A stretch of 64,000 nt of DNA from Chloroflexota bacterium (GTDB lineage: Bacteria > Chloroflexota > Anaerolineae > Anaerolineales > UBA11579), in assembly GCA_016191875.1 (NCBI GenBank), contig JACPVG010000003.1, forward strand, positions 1 through 64,000. The letters are read 5' to 3'. A program made the translations under genes and the position numbers. Below are positions 35,247 to 43,178 of this stretch, piece after piece. The notes beneath the pieces were generated by a model. It did not search any database. It was not told the origin of the DNA and saw only the letters and a program-made list of their open reading frames with translations. Position 1 is the stretch's first letter. The number at the start of each line of letters is the position of its first letter.

Positions 35247-35930
35247 CTAGCCGCCGGCGCGCCGGGTCATTTCGCGCCCCAGCGCCCAGCCGCCCGCCAG
35301 CGCCGCCCCGGCGTTGCTGGTGAGCAGGACGGTGATCATCGTCATGCGTTCGGCCGCGCCCGGCGCGCCCACCCGCCAGCCCAGCGCCAGCATGCTGAGG
35401 TTGACGGCCAGGAAACCGGCCGCGCCCGCCAGCCCTACGGCTCGCGCCAGCCGCGTATTACCCTCCCCGCGGCCCAGCGGCCCGGCCACTGCCCGGGCGC
35501 ACAACCCGGCGATCAGCCCCGCCGAGGGGACGAAGAGGATGGTGAACGCCACGTGCACCGGAATCGGCCCGTTGAACAGGAAGTTCCCCAGAGAGACGAA
35601 CACGAGTTCCAGCAGCACGCCCGCCAGAAGGGTGTAGCCGGCAAAGGCCAGGCCCCCGGCCCGCGCCGCCGGTTTGGACGGCTCGCCAATCAGCCGCGCC
35701 AGGCTGCCGCCCCACAGCGCACCGGAGACGAACAATCCGCCCACGATGAACGCGATTCCCAGGACGACCCCCGCCGCCTGGGGGATGTGTGGGTTGATGC
35801 GCTCGAACAGGCGCGCCGCGCTCAGGAAGAACAGCGCCAGCCCGCCCTCCAGGAACAACAGCGAGGCCAGCGCAACGCTTACCGGCAAAGGCACGGCGGG
35901 TTTGTTCTCGACAATCGTGGAACTGGACAT
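35247..35930 (-). CDS. Multi-pass membrane protein, unknown
   Basis: 227 residues with about six membrane helices (near 17-35, 50-75, 90-112, 120-150, 165-185, 195-215) and short polar loops. The conserved-looking features are an N-terminal KPAVPLPVSVALASLLFLEGG and a C-terminal GREMTRRAGG. I cannot assign a family. GAGGAGGATGAG gives a good ribosome-binding site before the ATG. It stands alone between two other single genes. Confidence 0.65.
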   Translation of the reverse strand: MSSSTIVENKPAVPLPVSVALASLLFLEGGLALFFLSAARLFERINPHIPQAAGVVLGIAFIVGGLFVSGALWGGSLARLIGEPSKPAARAGGLAFAGYTLLAGVLLELVFVSLGNFLFNGPIPVHVAFTILFVPSAGLIAGLCARAVAGPLGRGEGNTRLARAVGLAGAAGFLAVNLSMLALGWRVGAPGAAERMTMITVLLTSNAGAALAGGWALGREMTRRAGG

Positions 35931-35995
35931 CTCATCCTCCTCACGGCGGGACGGTTGGACGCCACTATTATAGAGAAAAATGGTCGGAAATGGAA

Positions 35996-36598
35996 TTACA
36001 ACTCCAGCCGCATCAACCAGCGCGGCAGCCCCGCGCTGCGGGCGTCGGTCACCTGCACGCGGGCGAAGCCCTCGCGCTCGAACATCGAGACCGTGCCGAC
36101 ATAGGCGAACGCGCCGCTCACCCGTTTGTCCATCGGGTCGATCGGGTAGGCCTCAATGGCCGGCGCGCCGTGCTGGCGGGCGCACTCCACCGCCCCGCGC
36201 AGCAGGCGGTTGGCGATGCCCATGCGCCGGTGGCCCACCGCCACGATGAAGCACACGATGGCCCACACCGGCACATCGTCGATCTTCGGGATGGTGCGCG
36301 AGCGCACGAGCCGCTGCATCTCGCCCCGCCGCCCCAGCCCGCACCAGCCCACCAGTTTTCCGTCGCGGTAGGCCAGAATGCCCGGCGGCGCCTCGCCCTC
36401 CAGTTGCTGGCGCAGCAGACTGCGCAGTTCCGCCACCTTCTCCTCCAGCCCCTCCTTCTTGCCGCGCCCATACTCGCTGGACGACAGCCGCCAGTACTGG
36501 CAGGTGCACGGGATGTTGGCGAAGAACGCCTCGATGTCCGGCCAGTGCTCCGGCGCGGCGGGCAGGACAGCGAGGGGGAGTTCAGCGGTGTTCAACAT
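35996..36598 (-). CDS. GNAT-family N-acetyltransferase
   Basis: 200 residues from the ATG at 36598 (MLNTAELPLAV); the frame stays open upstream but TATAAT (36608-36613, minus) lies there, so that extension is unlikely. The acetyl-CoA region reads VWAIVCFIVAVGHRRMGIANRLL, where GHRRMGIA is the R/QxxGxG/A motif. LVGWCGLGRRGEM is strand beta 4. An unusual CTCQYW segment near residue 32 is typical of one GNAT subgroup. The substrate is unknown. Only 9 nt separate the -10 box and the ATG. Confidence 0.82.
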   Translation of the reverse strand: MLNTAELPLAVLPAAPEHWPDIEAFFANIPCTCQYWRLSSSEYGRGKKEGLEEKVAELRSLLRQQLEGEAPPGILAYRDGKLVGWCGLGRRGEMQRLVRSRTIPKIDDVPVWAIVCFIVAVGHRRMGIANRLLRGAVECARQHGAPAIEAYPIDPMDKRVSGAFAYVGTVSMFEREGFARVQVTDARSAGLPRWLMRLEL

Positions 36599-36677
36599 CT
36601 TGACATTATTATAGGCGATGCTCTCCAGCCCTCGGCGCGTGGTACATTTATCACCAGTCACAGAAGGAGACAATCAA

Positions 36678-37178
36678 ATGCCCGAAAACATCCTTGCCCG
36701 TATCTTTGAACACAACAAGTGGGCCAATGCCAGAATCATTGACGCCTGCGCCGCCCTGACCGATGAGCAGTTGGACGCCGAGCCCGTCTCCGCCACCAAA
36801 GGCAGCATCCGCGAAACCCTCCTGCACCTGGTGGGCGCGGAAGATTGGTACCTGTACCAACTCACCGGCGCGGAATCCGGTTTCAAACGCGACAGCAACC
36901 CGGGCTTCGATGAAGTGCGTCGGACAGCCGAGGCATCCGGCGAGGCCCTGTTGGCCCTGGCGCGTGACCCGGCCAGCAAGGACTGGACCGAGCAATACAC
37001 CGCCTCGGATGGCTACATCATCACGCCCTGGGTGGTGATGGTGCAGGTCATCAACCACGCCAACGAGCACCGCGAACAGATCAAGAGCATGCTCACCGCG
37101 CTGGGCATCGCAGTGCCCGAAATCGACGGCTGGGACTATGGCCTGGCCGCGGGCGGGCTGATGCCGCCCGCGGAGTGA
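36678..37178 (+). CDS. DinB-family protein
   Basis: 166 residues of the DinB/YfiT four-helix bundle. The metal-binding His residues are at HNKWAN near the N-terminus, LLHLVGAEDWYL in helix 2 and NHANEHREQIKSML in helix 3. The family includes thiol-dependent S-transferases (mycothiol or bacillithiol) and damage-inducible proteins; the true role is uncertain. AAGGAGA precedes the ATG at 36678. Confidence 0.85.
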   Translation: MPENILARIFEHNKWANARIIDACAALTDEQLDAEPVSATKGSIRETLLHLVGAEDWYLYQLTGAESGFKRDSNPGFDEVRRTAEASGEALLALARDPASKDWTEQYTASDGYIITPWVVMVQVINHANEHREQIKSMLTALGIAVPEIDGWDYGLAAGGLMPPAE

Positions 37179-37252
37179 TTTCCCTCCTTTCCGATAACTT
37201 AATTCCAGGCCACGCGTAGAGAAACCGAGCGCAGCGAAGGTTTCTCTTAAAC

Positions 37253-37281
37253 TAAAAACTCGGCGATGCCGAGTTTTTAGT
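37253..37281. terminator. Bidirectional intrinsic terminator
   Basis: CTAAAAACTCGGC and GCCGAGTTTTTAG form a perfect 13-bp hairpin with loop GAT. The stem itself gives U-runs on both strands. It ends the DinB gene. Confidence 0.8.
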
Positions 37282-37283
37282 CA

Positions 37284-37323
37284 GTCGGGGCGAGAGGATT
37301 TGAACCTCGGGCATTACATGCCC
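37284..37323 (-). pseudogene. 3' fragment of a tRNA-Pro-like gene
   Basis: On the minus strand the T arm GAGG-TTCAAAT-CCTC and the acceptor strand CGCCCCGA match the 3' end of bacterial tRNA-Pro. Upstream there is a GGGCAT-TAC-ATGCCC hairpin instead of an anticodon arm, and no D arm or 5' acceptor strand follows. It is therefore a truncated copy, the kind left at integration sites. It lies beside the IS110-family element. Confidence 0.55.
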
Positions 37324-37392
37324 CCTCACACGACCCGAACGGACACATTACAACTCGTTGGAAGAAAAGCAAAAGCCCGCCAAGCAACTGTG

Positions 37393-38538
<1,146 letters not shown>

Positions 38539-39738
38539 CTAAAGCCTCGACTCCTGAGGCGCGGGAGTGGAAGTGGGGCGGGCGATGAGGACGATGTGCT
38601 GCCCGGCATGGTGGGTGAGGAAGAGGATGCGTTCCTCCTGGCCCTTGAGCCGCAGGTCGCGGATCAGGGCTTCCGGCTCCAGGGGCGAGCCGCGCTTTTT
38701 GACCGTCACACGCCCGACGTTTCGCTCGCGCAAGGCGGCCCGCAGCCGCTTGAGGTTGAAGGGCAGCCAGTCCTCCACCGCCCAGGCGCGGGCGAAGGGG
38801 GTTTCAGTCAGGCGGTCGGCGGTGAGGTAGGCGATGTGCGGGTCGAGCTGGGCGGCCTCGAGCGGCGCGCCCACGGCGGCCACCAGCCCGGCGCGCAGCA
38901 CGGCCGGGTCCGGCTCGTAGAGGTAGGCGCGCGGCGGCGCGACCGGAATCTGCGGCAGGTTCTCATCGGTGAGGGTGTGGCCGCCGGGCAGGAGCGTGGC
39001 GCGGCGGCGGGCGGACTTGAATGGACCGAACCAGAGGACGGCTTCTTTGAGGTCGCCATGCAGTGAGACGAATTCGATTTCGCAGTCGTATCCTTCGAGT
39101 TCGTCGAGGGCCACGCCGGGGCTGACCTTGACGGCCAGGGCGGGGAGGCGGGGGAGCCAGCCATGGATGATAGAGAGGGGCGGCTCGTAGCGTTCGACGC
39201 TGAAGGCACGGCGGCCGTCGTCGGCGCGGCGGGCGGGGTCGAAGAAGGCGGCGGTATCGGGGATGCGGCGGGCGAGGGGCAGGCGGCGCAGGTCGGTCTC
39301 AATGAAGCGGGCGGGCAGGCCGAGGGCGGCGGCGTTGGCCCGGGCCATGGCGAGGCGCAGGGGGTCGAGGTCGAGGCCGACGACGGGGGCGTGGTGGGCG
39401 AGGGCGAGCGCATCGCCGCCGATGGAGCAGGCGAGGTCGAGGATGAGATTGGCGCGGGCGAAGCGGGCGGCGCGGTGGGCGGCGACGGCGTGGGGCGTGG
39501 CCTGTTCCAGGGCCGGGCGAGTGAAGTACATGCGGGCTGCCTGCGGGAACTTGGCGGCGGCTTCGCGGCGCAGGATGGCGGTCTCCAGGGCGGCGCGGGC
39601 GAGGTCGGGCGGGTGGCGTTTGGCGAGCATCTGGAAGTCGGAGAGGAAGTCTTTTTCGCGCGGTTCGAATGCCGCGGCATCGGCGAGGGCGGCCTGGCCG
39701 GGGGGCGTGAGGAGGGCGCGGAAGTCTTCAGGGCGCAT
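38539..39738 (-). CDS. Class I methyltransferase with THUMP-like C-terminal domain
   Basis: 399 residues. An N-terminal helical part (1-95) precedes a Rossmann methyltransferase: LILDLACSIGGDALALA (motif I), VVGLDLDPLRLAMARAN (motif II) and DTAAFFDPARRADDGRR (motif IV, D-P-A-R). The C-terminal ~80 residues (NVGRVTVKKRGSPLEPEALI...) match the THUMP-like domain that accompanies it in this family. Such proteins are presumed nucleic-acid methyltransferases without a proven substrate. The gene ends directly at the IS110 flank. Confidence 0.82.
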   Translation of the reverse strand: MRPEDFRALLTPPGQAALADAAAFEPREKDFLSDFQMLAKRHPPDLARAALETAILRREAAAKFPQAARMYFTRPALEQATPHAVAAHRAARFARANLILDLACSIGGDALALAHHAPVVGLDLDPLRLAMARANAAALGLPARFIETDLRRLPLARRIPDTAAFFDPARRADDGRRAFSVERYEPPLSIIHGWLPRLPALAVKVSPGVALDELEGYDCEIEFVSLHGDLKEAVLWFGPFKSARRRATLLPGGHTLTDENLPQIPVAPPRAYLYEPDPAVLRAGLVAAVGAPLEAAQLDPHIAYLTADRLTETPFARAWAVEDWLPFNLKRLRAALRERNVGRVTVKKRGSPLEPEALIRDLRLKGQEERILFLTHHAGQHIVLIARPTSTPAPQESRL

Positions 39739-39748
39739 GGGGGAGTGC

Positions 39749-39791
39749 GGATTGCAGATTGTAGATTTCTGATTGCCGAATGCTGAATGGG
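39749..39791. repeat. Degenerate GATTGCA heptamer array
   Basis: Consecutive 7-mers GGATTGC, AGATTGT, AGATTTC, TGATTGC, CGAATGC, TGAATGG lie just upstream of the methyltransferase start. Confidence 0.5.
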
Positions 39792-39810
39792 CTTGATCGT
39801 CCGAATCGTC

Positions 39811-40190
39811 TCAATGGTCGGGGGGTCGGGGGGGCGTTTTGGGATGTGACAATGTGACATGGCGCGACACACCTGTTAACAATTCTGTCACATGCATGTC
39901 ATATCCGTGTAGCATCCGTGTCACATCCGTGTAGCATAGTGTAGCATCTGCCGCAGAGCATGTAGCATTCGTTGGGTGGTCGGGTGGTCGGGTGGTCGAG
40001 GGGTCGGGTGGTCGGGGGGGCGACGCGGGGCGGCGGCGCCGGACGGCGCGATGAAGATAGCGGCGCGGTGAAGATAGCGGGGAGGGACAAAAGGACATTG
40101 CGCGACACACCTGTTAACAATTCTGTCCTTTCTATGTCCTTCGGATGTCCTTTTGATGTCCTTTTCATGTCCCTGAGCGGCGCTTGAGCG
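39811..40190. repeat. Composite element: two 28-nt cores with 11-nt and 8-nt word arrays
   Basis: Identical 28-nt cores at 39862-39889 and 40100-40127 begin GCGCGACACACC, contain GTTAAC and end TTCTGTC. Core 1 is bracketed by GTGACA and TGTCAC, core 2 by AGGACA and TGTCCT, so each forms a hairpin with covarying stem pairs. After core 1 (39890-39972) come 11-nt units such as ATGCTACACGG and ATGTGACACGG read on the minus strand. After core 2 (40128-40175) come the 11-nt units ATGAAAAGGAC, ATCAAAAGGAC, ATCCGAAGGAC, ATAGAAAGGAC. Before each core lie 8-nt GGTCGGGG/GGGTGGTC arrays (39815-39834 and 39974-40020). No credible gene is present. Confidence 0.7.
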
Positions 40191-40353
40191 GGCGTTAATG
40201 TCCCTCATGTCTCTGGGAACGCCGGCGGCGCGGGTGCGGCTGTGGCGCACCTCTCGGAGTTCGCCGTCGGTGGCTTCGCCAGTTTAGGGCGGACTCCAAC
40301 CGGATGTTGGGGCGGGAAGATGGTGCAACCCCCCCTCCCCCCTGCGGGGAAAT

Positions 40354-40468
40354 GCACCAAAAGGGCGATTCTACGCACCATTTTGGAGGTTTGGCGCACC
40401 ATTTTGTAGATTCTGTGCGCCATTTTGGGGACGCCCGGCGGGGGCATGCACCATTTTTTGGGGGTGCG
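40354..40468. repeat. 21-nt periodic GCACCATTTTG array
   Basis: GCACCA or GCGCCA units begin at 40354, 40375, 40396, 40417 and 40448, that is, spaced by 21, 21, 21 and 31 nt, and four continue as TTTTG. The stretch 40191-40353 between this and the composite element shows no gene. Confidence 0.6.
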
Positions 40469-40486
40469 CTGGGGGGGCTGAAAACC

Positions 40487-40535
40487 CAATTAACCACAGA
40501 TAAACACAGATGAACACAGATGGACATGGATGGGA
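40487..40535. repeat. ~10-nt ACACAGATGA word array
   Basis: AACCACAGAT, AAACACAGAT, GAACACAGAT, GGACATGGAT follow one another. It is the complement of the word found at 1556-1590 and 1651-1700, and also resembles 50160-50190. Confidence 0.55.
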
Positions 40536-40672
40536 AACCCCCGGATGGGGAGGATACCACCGTAGGGCGAGGAGGGGAAGCGAGGGGGCGGAAATGTAAA
40601 GAGTTTCATTGGAACAGGTTCGTCAAAGCCTTTGCGGTAAAATGGTTGGATGAATGGAGTCCAAGTAGGCTT

Positions 40673-42010
40673 ATGAAACAACTTTCCTTTTTCCCAAAAG
40701 ATGAGCCTTTAGACATACAAGATTGGGGAACTTTCAAAGACAGTTTGCGCGCGCCAATTCATAATTGGTTTACTTATCCTGCTGGCTTTTCATATAAGGC
40801 AGTCGAATCTAGTCTAAAGAAGTGGGGCATAGAGGAAGGACAGAGAGTATATGACCCGTTTATGGGTTCGGGAACAACTAATCTGGTAGCAAAGCAACTT
40901 GCTATTAGCTCTTATGGTGTTGAGGCTCACCCATTTGTATTCCGAATCTGCAGAACCAAATTGAACTGGGAAGTCAGCCAAGAGCAAATTCGCCAAGGAT
41001 TGATTGAAGTACAGTTTCTGGTGAAGAGCCAAAAAGCTGGATTTGATCAAAATCCAACATCATTCTTGGAGAACACCTTTCCAGGCCTGGTCCTGAAGTG
41101 TTATGAAGAGAACACATTATTGGATCTCTATTTCATTAGGGAGGCAATAAGACAAGGCAATTTCCCGGCCGATATAGAAGACCTGTTCTTTGTTAGCCTT
41201 ACAAGCATATTGCGACAAGTCTCGGCAGTGGCCACTGGATGGCCATATATCGCACCAAAAAAGCAGAAGACATCATCCCAAAACAAGAATGCCTTAAATG
41301 AGTTTGCTCGTCAGATAACCAAGATGATTAGTGACATTGGAGATGTGATGGGTGGTGCGAACCAAAATTATGCAAACAGTGTTCACAGGATATTTAATGC
41401 CGACTCTCGTAACACTAATTTGCTCATCCCTGACTCATGCATTGATCATGTGTTTACATCACCTCCTTATCTTAACAACTTTGATTACGCTGATAGGACG
41501 CGGCTAGAACTATATTTTTGGGGAGAAGCAAAAACATGGGCAGACATCTCGAGGGATATTCGCACCAGACTGATTACTTCAGCAACTACACAAATTGCCA
41601 GAGACGACTCCAGATACCAGTTGTCAGATGAAATAGAAAGGGCAAGTCCAGAGGTAGCCTCATTCTTGCAGAATTCGGTGAATGAACTGAGTAAGTTGCG
41701 ATTGACAAAAGGTGGCAAGAAAAGTTATGACCACCTTGTGTCTGGTTACTTCAATGACATGTTCCTAGTACTATCCGAAGTCTTTCGGGTATTAAAGAAC
41801 AAAAGCACTGCAGTATTTGTTCTAGGAGATTCTGCTCCATATGGAGTTCACATTCCAACAGATGATCTTATTGGAAAGCTAGGTCTGGCGACAGGCTTCT
41901 CTGATTACTCCATTCAAGTGTTGAGGGAACGCGGTGGTAAGTGGAAAGACAATCCCCAGCGGCATAATGTGTCACTTCGAGAGTCAATCGTCACCCTCGT
42001 AAAGGAATAA
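40673..42010 (+). CDS. Site-specific DNA methyltransferase (N4-cytosine/N6-adenine type)
   Basis: 445 residues from the ATG at 40673 (MKQLSFFPKDEP); the frame is open 150 nt further upstream, but that part runs through repeat DNA. The SAM-binding motif I, YDPFMGSGTTNLVA, lies near residue 60 and the catalytic motif IV, FTSPPYLNNFDYADR, near residue 270. This I-before-IV order with a large insert between is the permuted form of the N6_N4_Mtase group. TSPPY slightly favours N4-cytosine. The gene is much AT-richer than its surroundings. It is 2 nt from the nuclease gene, forming a type II restriction-modification pair. Confidence 0.85.
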   Translation: MKQLSFFPKDEPLDIQDWGTFKDSLRAPIHNWFTYPAGFSYKAVESSLKKWGIEEGQRVYDPFMGSGTTNLVAKQLAISSYGVEAHPFVFRICRTKLNWEVSQEQIRQGLIEVQFLVKSQKAGFDQNPTSFLENTFPGLVLKCYEENTLLDLYFIREAIRQGNFPADIEDLFFVSLTSILRQVSAVATGWPYIAPKKQKTSSQNKNALNEFARQITKMISDIGDVMGGANQNYANSVHRIFNADSRNTNLLIPDSCIDHVFTSPPYLNNFDYADRTRLELYFWGEAKTWADISRDIRTRLITSATTQIARDDSRYQLSDEIERASPEVASFLQNSVNELSKLRLTKGGKKSYDHLVSGYFNDMFLVLSEVFRVLKNKSTAVFVLGDSAPYGVHIPTDDLIGKLGLATGFSDYSIQVLRERGGKWKDNPQRHNVSLRESIVTLVKE

Positions 42011-42012
42011 TA

Positions 42013-42831
42013 GTGAACGACACCCAGAATCCAGGTAGCGCGCTTGGAGAGGCGATTGGCACTTCACTGGAAATTGCCCTAAATTCCTATTTGACAGAAT
42101 TAGTCGAAGGACTTGGATATCATTTTCTAAGCAGAAGCCCTCAAACTAATAGAGCCGGAATCAATAAGAAACTGCTGCTCTACGACAAATTTGGAACAGC
42201 CTACAATATAGACTCGGTCATTGCAAACGAGAGCATGCAACCTATTATCCTTATCGAATCGAAGTATATTCGCTATAAGAAACACAATCGTGATAAAGGT
42301 AGCTGGCTTTGTACAGCCCACCCCGCAATCAGAAGAAGGTATGAGAGTATTCGCAGTTCAATCGCTGTCTTAGCTGGCAACTGGAGTTCATCATCCCTAA
42401 CAATGATAAAGAGTTTCGACATCAATGTATTCCTAATCCCATTCAGCAGGATTTGCGACCTTCTGGATGAATTCGGAATCGACTTTAATTGGGGAGAAAA
42501 GGACAGGGAATCGGCAGTCGCGTCTTGGCACACTTACAACCTGCTATCAAACAAGCAGAAGGCTGATATTGGGGAGAGACTGATTGAGGAAATACGTGCG
42601 GTATTGAAGACTCTTGTAATAAGCATATTGGACGAATCTCTTGAACGTAATATTGATAAGGTGATGATTGAACTGCATTCAAACCTGGGAGAAGTTAAAG
42701 CACGAGAGTTTTCAAGTATTGACGACGCAATCAGTTACTTGAATACTGATGAATTAGGATATGTTTTTATCACTTCTGATGCGGCAACTCTTTTCGATCC
42801 CCCACCTGTCGTAGACGAATCTGACGAGTAA
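42013..42831 (+). CDS. Putative type II restriction endonuclease (PD-(D/E)XK-like)
   Basis: 272 residues, starting at GTG 42013, 2 nt after the methyltransferase stop. The likely nuclease core is YNIDSVIANESMQPIILIES followed by KYIRYKKHNRDKG: an Asp (about residue 64), then ESK with Glu and Lys about 15-18 residues later, which fits D-X(n)-ExK. HPAIRRRYESIRSSI could be the following core helix. The specificity is not predictable. It shares the low GC of its partner gene, so the pair was probably acquired together. Confidence 0.7.
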   Translation: MNDTQNPGSALGEAIGTSLEIALNSYLTELVEGLGYHFLSRSPQTNRAGINKKLLLYDKFGTAYNIDSVIANESMQPIILIESKYIRYKKHNRDKGSWLCTAHPAIRRRYESIRSSIAVLAGNWSSSSLTMIKSFDINVFLIPFSRICDLLDEFGIDFNWGEKDRESAVASWHTYNLLSNKQKADIGERLIEEIRAVLKTLVISILDESLERNIDKVMIELHSNLGEVKAREFSSIDDAISYLNTDELGYVFITSDAATLFDPPPVVDESDE

Positions 42832-43178
42832 CTACAAATGACGTATGGGATTTACGGGGGAAATACGATCTATCTACATAGTCGCTCTTATTGACTCGAT
42901 AGAAGGTCCGACTCATCGCTCCTGCATCTGCACGCGCCAAACCTTGAGGGGGAGGACCCTTCGATTAAAGGCTTTCGAGAGCAGATTGGGCGTCACCTAA
43001 AGCAGTTGGGGGTCTTTCATAGCGGCACGGCCTCGGCCTCGACGGCTTCGGCGAAGGCCCGGTCTGCGACGCGGGGACGGCGTCGCCGTGCCCCGCTACG
43101 AGGGCGGCGCGGGGCGGCGGGACGGGATGAGTTACAAAGCAACTCCGCCCGTCCCCTACGAGGGGGCGGCGCGGGGCC
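42832..43178. repeat. Gene-free spacer with GC-rich repeated block
   Basis: The first ~100 nt continue the AT-richer island; after about 42930 the sequence returns to high GC. Two copies of CTACGAGGG...CGGCGCGGGGC lie at about 43096-43120 and 43154-43178, and a hairpin GGGGACGGCG/CGCCGTGCCCC at about 43072-43095. An AGTTACAAAGCAACT hairpin lies between. The second copy touches the sbcC stop and could help terminate it. Confidence 0.5.

Noticed and set aside
37284-37323. A complete tRNA gene
   Set aside because: Only the T arm and the 3' acceptor strand match tRNA-Pro; no anticodon arm, D arm or 5' acceptor strand can be folded.
39862-40127. CRISPR array suggested by two identical 28-nt repeats
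   Set aside because: Only two copies, 238 bp apart, with internal word arrays between them and no cas genes in the window; not a repeat-spacer pattern.
40205-40489. Minus-strand reading frame of 94 residues with a KMVRxxx heptad
   Set aside because: No ribosome-binding site, and its regularity follows from the 21-nt DNA repeat; more likely non-coding.
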